Shown: piece after piece, positions 1 to 8,449 of the stretch
How the letters are laid out: every line of letters starts with the position of its first letter
How positions within the stretch are numbered: the first letter of the stretch is position 1
Assembly: GCA_965661625.1 (NCBI GenBank)
Contig: CBFIEM010000001.1
Location: forward strand, 62,001 to 126,000
DNA: 64,000 nt
Reading direction: 5' to 3'
From: GCA-2705995 sp965661625
GTDB taxonomy: Bacteria > Bacteroidota > Bacteroidia > Flavobacteriales_G > Salibacteraceae
The notes under the pieces: generated by a model
Told to the model about the DNA's origin: nothing
The model's database searches: none
Seen by the model: only the letters and a program-made list of their open reading frames with translations
Made by a program: the position numbers and the translations under genes

Positions 1-240
1 TTTGTGTGAGTGTACCGCTAAGTCAATACTTCCAGCAATCAGTTCCGCTTCAATCTCTTTGGTAAAAAACCCTTTACCTTCCATTTTGTCGAAGCTCAGG
101 TGCTGAATACGGTCACCTTGAGTTTTAATAATCTTTAGCGTGACTTCATGTCCGGCTGCTTCAAGTCGACCTTGAACGTGGTGTGCTTGCCACAACGCCA
201 AATCCGATCCTCGGCTACCTATTACAATGGGGCTTTTCAT
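1..240 (-). CDS. hemC: Porphobilinogen deaminase, N-terminal part (runs off window)
   Basis: Hydroxymethylbilane synthase polymerises four porphobilinogen units in cytoplasmic tetrapyrrole synthesis. Only the first 80 codons are present; the gene continues past the left edge. Seen: the N-terminal stretch IGSRGSDLALWQAHHV, a KTQGDR segment, and AVHSHK at the edge, all typical of HemC domain 1. The start is the ATG at 238-240. It follows hemA by only 6 bp on the same strand, so two enzymes of one pathway form an operon. Identification is firm. The cysteine that binds the dipyrromethane cofactor lies outside the window and cannot be checked. Confidence 0.93.
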   Translation of the reverse strand, partial: MKSPIVIGSRGSDLALWQAHHVQGRLEAAGHEVTLKIIKTQGDRIQHLSFDKMEGKGFFTKEIEAELIAGSIDLAVHSHK

Positions 241-246
241 AGGGTT

Positions 247-1485
247 CTAAAGCTTCTGGAGCATAATTTCTTTCGCCTTCTTCATGGTAACGGCATTCAC
301 CTTCTTCTCCATGTAAGATAGCATCTCATTCATCAAGGCTCGGGTATCATCATCAACATGATTCAAGCGCTTTGCAAATACCTCAGCCATTGTTTTATCC
401 TTGATTTCGCGGATGCGCTCAGGAACTTCGCGCATTGCTAGTTCCACTTGACGCTCTTCATAATTTATTCCAAAATCAGCAAGCGATTCATCAACAATAG
501 ACTCACATTGAACAAGTGCTTTTTTGCGCTCTGCCATGTTTCGTTCAGCCATCGCTTTGAGCGAGCTTACTTCAATCACCTCAACAGGGTGTTGTTGCTT
601 AATCACAGGATCAAAATCGTTTGGAACGGCCAAATCAACCACAAACTTTTGGTTGTCGTCGTTTCCTAAGAGTTCGCGGTACAAGTCATGTGTAATTACC
701 TGATGGCTAGCACCTGTACAGGTTACTACCACATCAAAACCCGTTGTGTGGTTAGCGATATCCGCTAAGTCGTAAGCCTTTCCTCCAACCAGTTCGACCA
801 GTTTTTCGGCATTGGCAAGCGTTCGATTATATATCGAGAAATCAGAATAGCCCTGCTTTTTGAGCTTTTTGAGCATCGCTGTGTTGGTCACTCCTGCTCC
901 TACCACAAGGAACCTAGCATCCTTTTCAAGGTCGTATGCCATTAACGAGCGGTAAGCTAAATTTACAACTGACACGGGGCGGTTGGCAACATCCGTTTCC
1001 GTAAAAATGCGCTTCGCTGTTTCAATGGTTTTACGCACCGTTAAGCGCAGCATCTCCCCCGTAAGCCCCAACTCATCGCTGCGGTTAAACGCATTGCGAA
1101 TTTGAGAAAGGATTTCGCGTTCGCCTACAACAAGAGAATCTAATGAACCTGCTACTTGGAAAATATGTCGAACAGCATCAAGGCCATCCAACAACTCCGT
1201 GTCTTTAGCCGTCTGTGCAACCTGACGTTCATCCCAATGTGGGTAAAGCACTTCAAAAAGTTCACGCAAAAAAGCATTGTCCGTAATGCGGTGAGAAACG
1301 AAATATACCTCAACCCGATTACACGTAGAAACAAGCATGATTTCTCCCAAGCCCAACTGCTTTTTTACTGCAGGCAATAGGTCCTTGGAAAGATCATCAG
1401 ATACCGAGTAATTTGCGATAGACTCCAGCCCGACGTTCTTGTGCGTAAATGCTATGACTTTAAATTGTTCCAATGCGGTTTGCAA
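247..1485 (-). CDS. hemA: Glutamyl-tRNA reductase
   Basis: Reduces glutamyl-tRNA to glutamate-1-semialdehyde with NADPH, the first committed step of C5-pathway haem synthesis. The 412-residue length is normal. Seen: catalytic Cys55 in STCNRVEVY, the GER segment in VVGEREILSQIR near 121-130, the Rossmann motif VVGAG at 194-198, and a C-terminal helical dimerisation region. The chosen start is TTG at 1485 because no in-frame ATG precedes the conserved N-terminus; a TTG four codons further in is an alternative. CACTTTTG just upstream, one base off the -7 consensus, may be its promoter. hemC follows 6 bp downstream. The neighbour upstream, nrdA, is on the same strand but ends in its own terminator. 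Confidence 0.95.
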   Translation of the reverse strand: MQTALEQFKVIAFTHKNVGLESIANYSVSDDLSKDLLPAVKKQLGLGEIMLVSTCNRVEVYFVSHRITDNAFLRELFEVLYPHWDERQVAQTAKDTELLDGLDAVRHIFQVAGSLDSLVVGEREILSQIRNAFNRSDELGLTGEMLRLTVRKTIETAKRIFTETDVANRPVSVVNLAYRSLMAYDLEKDARFLVVGAGVTNTAMLKKLKKQGYSDFSIYNRTLANAEKLVELVGGKAYDLADIANHTTGFDVVVTCTGASHQVITHDLYRELLGNDDNQKFVVDLAVPNDFDPVIKQQHPVEVIEVSSLKAMAERNMAERKKALVQCESIVDESLADFGINYEERQVELAMREVPERIREIKDKTMAEVFAKRLNHVDDDTRALMNEMLSYMEKKVNAVTMKKAKEIMLQKL

Positions 1486-1569
1486 CTTTCAACTACAAAA
1501 GTGCAGCACGCGTTAAAGTGCATTGTCATGAGAGTGTCACCGCAGCTTATTTAGAACAATTCTATAAAA

Positions 1570-1605
1570 GGCGAAAAGGCCCATGTCTAATGACAAAGGC
1601 CCCTT
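1570..1605 (-). terminator. Probable intrinsic terminator after nrdA
   Basis: On the minus strand, AAGGGGCC pairs with GGCCTTTT (two G-U pairs); inside is a second short stem TGTC/GACA with an ATTA loop. T-rich sequence follows. It lies 26 bp past the nrdA stop and separates nrdBA from hemA. Confidence 0.6.
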
Positions 1606-1630
1606 CAGTTGGCATCGTTAAAAAGCGTTT

Positions 1631-3976
1631 TTAAGCGTTCTTTGGCGCTTCGCTTTCTGTGTTGGTTTCAACCGCTTCATCGGCTGGCAATTCCTCTGCC
1701 ACCGGTTTTGCTTTGAGGTTTTTCTCTACCGTAAACTTAATGGCATCTGTAGCCGCCTTAGTACGCAGGTAGTACATCCCTGTTTTAAGTCCCATTTTCC
1801 AACCGTAAAAATGCATGGATGTAAGCTTCGCGAAATTCGCATTCTCCATAAATACATTCAGCGATTGTGATTGGCAGATGTATGCGCCACGGTCCGCAGC
1901 CATTTCAAGAATAGATTTTTGACTAATCTCCCATGCGGTGCGGTAAAGCATCTTTAAATTATCTGGAATTTCATCGATATTCTGTACTGATCCATTGGCT
2001 GAAATGATCTCATTCTTCAAGTCTTCATTCCATATTCCCAATTTGACAAGGTCTTTCAACAGGTGCTTATTTACCACCACAAACTCACCCGAAAGGGTAC
2101 GACGTGTGTAGACGTTTGACGTGTACGGCTCAAAGCACTCATTATTTCCGAGTATTTGAGAAGTAGAAGCTGTTGGCATAGGAGCTAACAATAGCGAGTT
2201 GCGCACACCATGCTTTTTAACTTCTTCTTTTAATACGTCCCACTCCCAACGATCTGATGGCTTAACACCCCACATATCAAACTGGAAAATCCCTTTCGAC
2301 ACAGGCGATCCTTTAAACGTTTCGTAAGCACCTTCTTCCTTAGCAAGATCTTTAGATGCAGTCATCGACGCATAATAAATTGTTTCGTGAACTTCTTTAT
2401 TGAGCGTACGTGCCTCTTCCGAATCAAAGGGGTAACGCAACATAATGAACGCATCGGCTAACCCTTGAATTCCTAGACCAATAGGACGGTGGCGCATATT
2501 TGAGTTGCGCGCTTCCTTAACAGGGTAATAATTTCCGTCAATAATGCGGTTAAGGTTAACGGTTGCTTGATACGTTACCTCAAATAATTTGTCGTGATCA
2601 AACTTTCCATCCTCAATAAACTTGGGCAGTGCAATGGAAGCCAGGTTACAAACGGCCACCTCATCAGGAGCTGTATACTCAATGATTTCAGTACAGAGGT
2701 TAGACGACTTAATTGTTCCTAGGTTTTGCTGGTTTGACTTACCATTTGCAGCGTCCTTGTAGAGCATGTAAGGCGTTCCGGTTTCAATCTGAGACTCCAA
2801 GATTTTAAACCACAACTCTTGTGCTTTTATGGTTTTTCTTCCTTTTCCTTCGCGCTCGTACTTGAGGTATAATTTCTCAAAATCTTTCCCGTGTGTATCC
2901 GATAAACCAGGACAAACACTCGGATCCATTAACGTCCACTCGCCATTTTCTTCAACACGTTTCATGAACAAATCTGGAACCCAAAGGGCATAGAATAAAT
3001 CACGTGCACGTTGCTCTTCTTTACCGTGGTTTTTCTTAAGGTCTAAGAAATCAAACACGTCTGCATGCCAAGGCTCAATGTAAATTGCAAAAGAACCTTT
3101 ACGCTTACCGCCGCCTTGATCTACATACCTCGCAGTATCGTTGTAAACGCGCAACATTGGAACAATTCCGTTAGAAGTTCCATTCGTTCCCTTGATGTAA
3201 GAACCTGTAGCACGAATATCGTGAATAGCAAGTCCTATGCCTCCCGCAGATTGCGAAATCTTAGCACATTGCTTGAGCGTATCGTAAATTCCATCAATGG
3301 AGTCTTCTTTCATGGTTAGCAAAAAGCAAGATGACATTTGCGGTTTTGGTGTACCAGAATTGAACAAGGTTGGTGTTGCATGTGTAAACCAACGCTGACT
3401 CATCAAGTTGTAAGTCTTAATTGCCGACTCGATATCGCGTTTATGAATACCCACAGAAACACGCATGAGCATGTGTTGCGGACGCTCAACAATTTCATTA
3501 TTCAATTTTAGCAAGTATGCACGTTCTAACGTTTTAAAACCAAAGAAATCATACCCAAAATCTCGGTCATAAATAATGCTAGAATCAAGTACATCAGCAT
3601 GCTCCTTAATAATCTCATAAACCTCATCCGAAAGCAATGGCGCTTTTTCATTCGTCTTCGGATCGATGTATTCATAGAGGTCAGTCATCGTTTCACTGAA
3701 CGATTTCTTCGTGCTCTTATGCAGATTCGAAACAGCGATGCGGGCAGCTAGAACCGCGTAATCTGGATGTGTCGTAGTCATCGAAGCAGCTACTTCCGCC
3801 GCAAGACTATCCAGCTCACTTGTTGTTACGCCTTCATACAATCCTTCAATAACGCGCATCGAAATTTTTACTGGATCTACAGTTGCGTGCAGCCCGTAAC
3901 ACAATTTCTTGATTCGCGCTTGGATTTTATCAAAGCGAACTGATTCTTTTCTTCCGTCTCTTTTTAATACGTACAT
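1631..3976 (-). CDS. nrdA: Ribonucleoside-diphosphate reductase, large subunit (class Ia, eukaryote-like)
   Basis: Catalytic subunit reducing ribonucleoside diphosphates to deoxyribonucleotides. The 781 residues contain an N-terminal ATP-cone (about 1-90, starting YVLKRDGRKE), then the ten-stranded barrel. Active-site residues are visible by family comparison: Cys in MSSCFLLTM and VAVCNLASIAL (redox pair), the thiyl Cys with its Asn and Glu in SNLCTEI, and the paired radical-transfer tyrosines expected near the C-terminal end. The MHFYGWKMGLKTGMYYLRT stretch is eukaryote-like. Odd: the tail ends in Glu/Ala/Pro-rich sequence (TESEAPKNA) with no cysteine, whereas class Ia NrdA normally ends with a CxxC-type pair that re-reduces the active site. 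It is transcribed with nrdB, 37 bp downstream of it. Confidence 0.96.
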   Translation of the reverse strand: MYVLKRDGRKESVRFDKIQARIKKLCYGLHATVDPVKISMRVIEGLYEGVTTSELDSLAAEVAASMTTTHPDYAVLAARIAVSNLHKSTKKSFSETMTDLYEYIDPKTNEKAPLLSDEVYEIIKEHADVLDSSIIYDRDFGYDFFGFKTLERAYLLKLNNEIVERPQHMLMRVSVGIHKRDIESAIKTYNLMSQRWFTHATPTLFNSGTPKPQMSSCFLLTMKEDSIDGIYDTLKQCAKISQSAGGIGLAIHDIRATGSYIKGTNGTSNGIVPMLRVYNDTARYVDQGGGKRKGSFAIYIEPWHADVFDFLDLKKNHGKEEQRARDLFYALWVPDLFMKRVEENGEWTLMDPSVCPGLSDTHGKDFEKLYLKYEREGKGRKTIKAQELWFKILESQIETGTPYMLYKDAANGKSNQQNLGTIKSSNLCTEIIEYTAPDEVAVCNLASIALPKFIEDGKFDHDKLFEVTYQATVNLNRIIDGNYYPVKEARNSNMRHRPIGLGIQGLADAFIMLRYPFDSEEARTLNKEVHETIYYASMTASKDLAKEEGAYETFKGSPVSKGIFQFDMWGVKPSDRWEWDVLKEEVKKHGVRNSLLLAPMPTASTSQILGNNECFEPYTSNVYTRRTLSGEFVVVNKHLLKDLVKLGIWNEDLKNEIISANGSVQNIDEIPDNLKMLYRTAWEISQKSILEMAADRGAYICQSQSLNVFMENANFAKLTSMHFYGWKMGLKTGMYYLRTKAATDAIKFTVEKNLKAKPVAEELPADEAVETNTESEAPKNA

Positions 3977-4013
3977 GCTGGGTATAATTTATTACTTGGT
4001 GTATGATTATGCT

Positions 4014-5018
4014 TTAAAAGTCTGCATCGGTGTTGAAGCTGCGACTTTCATTGTCGTTGCCGCCCATAACGCCTGCTTTTTGGTATTCCGCTACCCGCTT
4101 CTCGAAGAAGTTTGTTTTCCCTTGAAGGGAAATCATCTCCATAAAGTCGAACGGATTAGTTGCGTTGTAAATCTTATCGTTTCCTAGTTCTACTAATAAG
4201 CGATCAGCTACAAACTCAATGTATTGTGTCATTAAATCCGAATTCATTCCAATCAACTTCACTGGAAGTGCATCGGTAACAAACTCTTTTTCTATTTCAA
4301 CAGCGTTTTCTATGATGTGTTGTACTTTTTCTTTCGGCAAGCGATGTTCGAGGTGATTGGTATAGAGCAAGCACGCAAAATCACAGTGTAAACCTTCATC
4401 CCGCGAAATCAGCTCATTTGAAAAACTCAGCCCAGGCATTAAGCCACGCTTTTTCAACCAAAATATTGAACAGAACGATCCCGAAAAGAAGATCCCCTCA
4501 ACAGCTGCGAAAGCCACTAAACGCTCGGCAAAGGAACCTTCATCAATCCAGCGCAATGCCCATTCAGCTTTCTTCTTCACACAATCAAGTGTTTCAATTG
4601 CATTGAATAAGTTATCCTTCTCAGCTTTATTTTTAATGTAGGTATCAATTAACAGCGAATACGTTTCAGAGTGTATGTTCTCAATTGCCACCTGAAATCC
4701 GTAAAAGAACTTTGCTTCGGTGTATTGAACCTCTGCCAGGAAGTTTTCTGCTAGGTTTTCATTAACAATACCGTCACTGGCTGCAAAAAACGCCAATACG
4801 TGTTTAATGAAATGGCGTTCATCATCATTCAATTTATTTTCCCAATCTGTTTGATCAGGTGCCAAATCAATTTCTTCAGCCGTCCAAAAACTTGCTTCTG
4901 CTTTTTTGTAAAATGACCAGATGTCGTGGTGCTTAATTGGAAACAATACAAAACGACTGTTGTCCTCTTGGAGGATTGGTTCTAACTGTGTCTCTTTTCC
5001 TGCTATTACTTCACTCAT
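4014..5018 (-). CDS. nrdB: Ribonucleoside-diphosphate reductase, small radical subunit
   Basis: Carries the di-iron/tyrosyl radical that NrdA needs. Seen: iron ligands and radical Tyr in AIENIHSETYSLLIDTYIK, further ligands in EGIFFSGSFCSIFWLK, and the C-terminal NTDADF peptide that docks onto NrdA; all closely resemble eukaryotic R2. I place the start at ATG 5018 (MSEVIAGKET, 334 residues), since upstream codons up to 5180 encode nothing resembling the family and there is no ATP-cone. The reading frame is nevertheless open to 5180, so an N-terminal extension cannot be excluded. First gene of the nrdBA operon, behind a long leader that contains a palindrome and a promoter-like motif. Confidence 0.94.
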   Translation of the reverse strand: MSEVIAGKETQLEPILQEDNSRFVLFPIKHHDIWSFYKKAEASFWTAEEIDLAPDQTDWENKLNDDERHFIKHVLAFFAASDGIVNENLAENFLAEVQYTEAKFFYGFQVAIENIHSETYSLLIDTYIKNKAEKDNLFNAIETLDCVKKKAEWALRWIDEGSFAERLVAFAAVEGIFFSGSFCSIFWLKKRGLMPGLSFSNELISRDEGLHCDFACLLYTNHLEHRLPKEKVQHIIENAVEIEKEFVTDALPVKLIGMNSDLMTQYIEFVADRLLVELGNDKIYNATNPFDFMEMISLQGKTNFFEKRVAEYQKAGVMGGNDNESRSFNTDADF

Positions 5019-5368
5019 TGCTACTACTTTTTCCTGTTCTAGCCCGGCAAGCTTGGCTGCCGAGAATATTCTATGTTGTACGGGCACTACAGCCCAATAT
5101 AGCCGGCCAAATTCAGCCCCAAACACTTGTAAAACAAGGGCTTGAAGGTGTGTGTTAACCGTTTTAAACAATCGAAACAAACGACCATGACGCGATCGTT
5201 CAATACAAAAGTTGTCAAAAATCGAGGAGGGGGCAATCCAATTTAATTCACAATACTGGGTAGTTATTAACAGCGAAACGCTGCTTCAAACTGTTCATAA
5301 ATACTTCCTTACAAACCTACCCATAGTAAACACTGGGTGTTTAAAATAATCGTGGTGTTAATAGCCCC
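5019..5368 (-). promoter_or_regulatory. nrdB leader with promoter-like motif and 17-bp palindrome
   Basis: A 350-bp gene-free stretch. On the minus strand a consensus -7 element TAGGTTTG lies at 5312-5319; it is the only CAAAnnTA match I found in the stretch. Seven bases upstream is a perfect inverted repeat, TAAACAC-3-GTGTTTA (5327-5343), occupying the -33 region where a repressor would sit. This would give a leader of about 290 nt. A small stem CGGCA/TGCCG (5045-5049 with 5058-5062) lies about 27 bp before the nrdB ATG. The palindrome is not the 16-bp NrdR-box layout, so the factor is unknown. The promoter role is inferred. Confidence 0.45.
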
Positions 5369-5980
5369 TTAGGAAGTAGAATTGGGTTTTGAATCCCGGG
5401 TTCTTTTACTATCTTCAAGAAGTTTCGCAGCCTGCTCCAACTCTTCATACCAAGACGCCCCATACTTTCTTACGAGTGCCGGTTTGGCGAACTGATAGAC
5501 CTTAATTTTTTCATTCAACCCACAGTCACATGCAGGTGAACAAATGTGCCATCGGTCATAGTTAACTGCATCAAATGTGCGGTACTGCTTAATGCGAATG
5601 GGGTATAAGTGACAGCTCACTGGTTTTGGCCAATCTACTTTTCCATCTCGGTAAGCCTTCTCTATCCCGCAAAGTGCAGTTCCATCATCCGTAAAGATGG
5701 CGTAAGCACATTCTTCATCATTCACAAGTGGGGTAACCCACTCTTGATCGTAATCATCCTTCACGTATTTGCCCTGAGCCTCAATAGCAGCAGTTCCTTC
5801 TGGACGCAAATAGGGTTTGACCTCACTGTATATCCGATCCAACACGTCGAGTTCGGACTCTTCCAATGGAGCACCGGCATCACCTTGAACGCAACATGCT
5901 CCTTTGCAAGCAGCAAGGTCACACATGAAGTGTTCGTCAAAAACTTCAGCTGACAGGAGGGCATTATCAATTTGAATCAT
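5369..5980 (-). CDS. DUF3109 family cysteine-rich protein
   Basis: A 203-residue conserved protein of unknown function, common in Bacteroidota. Cysteines cluster in patterns suggesting bound metal or an Fe-S centre: CDLAACKGACC near residues 20-31, then ECAY, LCGIEKAY, SCHLYPIRI and CSPACDCG. The SCHLYP stretch is a family hallmark. There are no membrane segments or signal peptide, so it is probably cytoplasmic. The start is ATG 5980, giving the conserved MIQIDNALLS. It lies 17 bp downstream of the GNAT-like gene on the same strand, so the two are probably co-transcribed. I recognise the family but know no demonstrated function. Confidence 0.88.
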   Translation of the reverse strand: MIQIDNALLSAEVFDEHFMCDLAACKGACCVQGDAGAPLEESELDVLDRIYSEVKPYLRPEGTAAIEAQGKYVKDDYDQEWVTPLVNDEECAYAIFTDDGTALCGIEKAYRDGKVDWPKPVSCHLYPIRIKQYRTFDAVNYDRWHICSPACDCGLNEKIKVYQFAKPALVRKYGASWYEELEQAAKLLEDSKRTRDSKPNSTS

Positions 5981-5997
5981 GCTGCAAAGTTAGCATC

Positions 5998-6768
5998 CTA
6001 TTGGAAGTATTTAATCCATTTTATATTTCCTGCAGTTGCATAGGGGAATTTCTCTGCCAACGCATCGCTCTTTAACGCAAAACGCTCTTCGCGATTTGGA
6101 AATATCCGTTTTCCTTCATCATCAAGTCTAAAACGAACCGGCTCCGTATTCTCCACTGCTTCAAAACCCAACTTCTCAAACACACCCCCTTCTGCACTAG
6201 AAGCATCCACATAGGTCATAATATCATCTGGAGACGCCTCCTCTTCAAACCCGGATAAAAGCTTACTCACACCGCCTACAACCGTTGTATGTAGCACATT
6301 CGCATACCGTATAAGTTCAAAACTTCGAAAAGACCTTCCCCCGCGTTTCATGGTTCTTCCTTTGCTAAATGTTGCAACTGCAACTGTTTCGCCATCCACC
6401 TTCAGTGCAAACCCGCGATGATGACGCGTGGCACCTCCTAAGTGATTAACGTTCATAAATTCATTGGCTGAGGATCTGTCTACCTGCGTTATGTAGGCAT
6501 CACGCGCAAAAATACGCTCTGTAAACCCCTTGATTGATTCAATCCTAGAGGCTATAATTTCTGGTGATACACGCCATTGGTCCTCCCAAAAAACAACGCC
6601 TTTGGGCACACTACTTGGCTGCAGTGGTTTTGCCATTCCAACCAGGTACACGCTAAACGCATCATTAGCAAGTTCTCCATATCCAGCTGGCTGCTGAGTC
6701 AACACTGTTTCAGGCAACAGTGCCTGTATTTCTGCGCAAAATTCGAGGTATGATTCACGGTTAAACAC
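5998..6768 (-). CDS. Protein with GNAT-like domain of the kind attached to phage homing endonucleases
   Basis: A 256-residue protein with no standard name. Residues about 105-225 (NVNHLGGATRHHRGFALKVD, VAVATFSKGR, FELIRYANVLHTTVVGGVSK, then IMTYVDASSAEGGVFEKLGF) follow the order of the GNAT-like domain fused to Hef-like homing endonucleases in phages: a conserved HL/HIQG-type start, a substrate-facing strand, an ELIR/ELLRF strand, GGxSKL, and a Y.D.R/S..G..YEKLGF end. Here it is free of any nuclease domain, and the N-terminal 100 residues are unrecognised. Start is ATG 6768. It is divergent from glyQS and upstream of the DUF3109 gene. The chemistry is unknown; acyl transfer is possible but acetyl-CoA loop residues are not obvious. 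Confidence 0.75.
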   Translation of the reverse strand: MFNRESYLEFCAEIQALLPETVLTQQPAGYGELANDAFSVYLVGMAKPLQPSSVPKGVVFWEDQWRVSPEIIASRIESIKGFTERIFARDAYITQVDRSSANEFMNVNHLGGATRHHRGFALKVDGETVAVATFSKGRTMKRGGRSFRSFELIRYANVLHTTVVGGVSKLLSGFEEEASPDDIMTYVDASSAEGGVFEKLGFEAVENTEPVRFRLDDEGKRIFPNREERFALKSDALAEKFPYATAGNIKWIKYFQ

Positions 6769-6805
6769 TGCGTAAAAATAATGAAGTATCTGAGTCAGAA
6801 AGGGG

Positions 6806-6833
6806 TTTAATCACACTCAAATGCATTTCTTTG
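6806..6833 (+). promoter_or_regulatory. Probable glyQS promoter
   Basis: TTTA (6806-6809), a 16-bp spacer and TTTCTTTG (6826-6833), one base off the TAnnTTTG -7 consensus. It ends 17 bp before the ATG at 6851, which argues against the in-frame ATG at 6821, as that codon would lie in the promoter. Confidence 0.4.
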
Positions 6834-6850
6834 TAGCAAAGATCAAAAGC

Positions 6851-8392
6851 ATGGCACAACAAGAAGATTTACTCAAGAAAATCATTGCTCACGCAAAAGA
6901 ATATGGTTTTGTTTTTCCTTCTAGCGAAATTTACGATGGCTTGTCTGCTGCATATGATTACGGACAAAAAGGAGCTGAACTCAAGAACAACTTGAAAGCA
7001 TATTGGTGGAAAAGCATGGTTCAAATGCATGAGGAAATTGTAGGAATAGATGCTTCTATTTTCATGCACCCAAGCACTTGGAAGGCTTCTGGTCATGTTG
7101 ATGCTTTCAACGACCCTATGATCGATAACAAAGATTCTAAAAAACGTTATCGCGCCGATGTTTTACTGGAAGATCACATTGAGAAAATCCGCGGAAAAAT
7201 CACAAAAGAAATCACCAAGGCTGCGAAGCGTTTCGGCGGTTCTTTTGAAGAAGCGATGTTCATCCAAACCAATCCCCGTGTAGTTAAGTACCAGGAACAA
7301 ATAGAGCGCATTGAATCGCGCATGCGTGAACTACTAAACAGCAACAACCTGGAAGGGATTAAAGCACTCATTGAAGAGCTCGGAATCGTTGATCCCGTTT
7401 CAGGGTCACGTAACTGGACCGATGTTCGCCAATTTAACTTGATGTTTTCTACGGAGTTAGGATCTGTAGCAGAGGGCGCAAATACGGTTTACCTGCGTCC
7501 GGAAACGGCACAAGGTATTTTTGTGAACTTTTTAAATGTTCAGAAAACAGGCCGCATGAAAATTCCCTTTGGAATTGCTCAGATTGGGAAGGCTTTCAGA
7601 AATGAAATTATTGCCCGTCAGTTTATTTTTCGCATGCGTGAATTTGAACAGATGGAAATGCAGTATTTTGTTAAACCAGGCACGGAATTGGAGTGGTATG
7701 GAAAATGGAAAGATGCCCGACTTAAATGGCATGAAAGCCTCGGGTTAGGCATGGATAATTATCGCTTTCACGATCACATCAAATTGGCGCATTACGCTAA
7801 TGCCGCGGCAGATATCGAATTCAACTTCCCAATGGGTTTCAAGGAGCTTGAAGGCATTCACTCCAGAACAGACTTTGACCTTAAAGCGCATGAAGATCAC
7901 TCCGGTAAAAAAATTCAATATTTCGATCCCGAAGCGAACGCCTCGTATACCCCTTATGTAGTTGAAACTTCAATAGGGTTAGACCGCTTGTTTTTAGCAG
8001 TATTAACAGCTTCTTATTGTGAGGAACAACTGGAAGATGGCAGTTCTCGAACGGTGATGAAAATTCCCGCTTTCTTAGCTCCAATCAAAGCGGCCATATT
8101 GCCGCTTACCAAAAAAGATGGCTTACCAGAGAAAGCGCGTTCAATTATGCGCACACTTCAACTCGATTGCCAAGTTGATTATGACGAGAAAGATTCAATT
8201 GGTAAACGTTACCGTAGAATGGATGCCGTGGGAACACCTTATTGCATCACTGTAGATCACGACACATTAAATGACAACAGTGTAACCATCAGAGATCGGG
8301 ACGCAATGACACAAGAGCGTGTAAACATTGCTGATCTATCCCGAATCTTACATGAGAAAACAAGCATGGCTTCGGCCTTAGCAAAACAATAA
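6851..8392 (+). CDS. glyQS: Glycine--tRNA ligase (single-chain, homodimeric type)
   Basis: Charges tRNA-Gly with glycine; cytoplasmic. At 513 residues this is the eukaryote/archaea-like class II enzyme, not the GlyQ+GlyS heterotetramer. Seen: class II motif 1 region SEIYDGLSAAYDYGQKGAELK, motif 2 FRNEIIARQFIFRMREFEQME, motif 3 region with SIGLDRLFLAVL, and a C-terminal anticodon-binding domain (ILPLTKKDG onward). The ATG at 6851 (MAQQEDLLKK) is chosen over the one at 6821, whose ten extra codons overlap the promoter motif. It ends at a strong bidirectional terminator. Identification is secure. Confidence 0.96.
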   Translation: MAQQEDLLKKIIAHAKEYGFVFPSSEIYDGLSAAYDYGQKGAELKNNLKAYWWKSMVQMHEEIVGIDASIFMHPSTWKASGHVDAFNDPMIDNKDSKKRYRADVLLEDHIEKIRGKITKEITKAAKRFGGSFEEAMFIQTNPRVVKYQEQIERIESRMRELLNSNNLEGIKALIEELGIVDPVSGSRNWTDVRQFNLMFSTELGSVAEGANTVYLRPETAQGIFVNFLNVQKTGRMKIPFGIAQIGKAFRNEIIARQFIFRMREFEQMEMQYFVKPGTELEWYGKWKDARLKWHESLGLGMDNYRFHDHIKLAHYANAAADIEFNFPMGFKELEGIHSRTDFDLKAHEDHSGKKIQYFDPEANASYTPYVVETSIGLDRLFLAVLTASYCEEQLEDGSSRTVMKIPAFLAPIKAAILPLTKKDGLPEKARSIMRTLQLDCQVDYDEKDSIGKRYRRMDAVGTPYCITVDHDTLNDNSVTIRDRDAMTQERVNIADLSRILHEKTSMASALAKQ

Positions 8393-8396
8393 GCAT

Positions 8397-8430
8397 AAAA
8401 AAAGCCTGTCAATGACAGGCTTTTTCTTTT
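8397..8430. terminator. Bidirectional intrinsic terminator between glyQS and lipoprotein gene
   Basis: GCCTGTC-AAT-GACAGGC stem (8404-8420) with an A-run to its left and T-runs to its right. The two genes converge on it (stops at 8392 and 8450), and it can serve both strands. Confidence 0.88.
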
Positions 8431-8449
8431 TTTATTGAAGATCGACAGA

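Noticed and set aside
1570..1640. Frameshift explanation for the missing NrdA C-terminal cysteines
   Set aside because: Translation past the stop in the other frames gives no CxxC-type tail, so a simple indel near the stop does not restore one.
5327..5343. NrdR box before nrdB
   Set aside because: The palindrome has a 3-bp centre and 7-bp arms, not the paired 16-bp ACAC-type boxes of NrdR; kept as an unknown operator instead.
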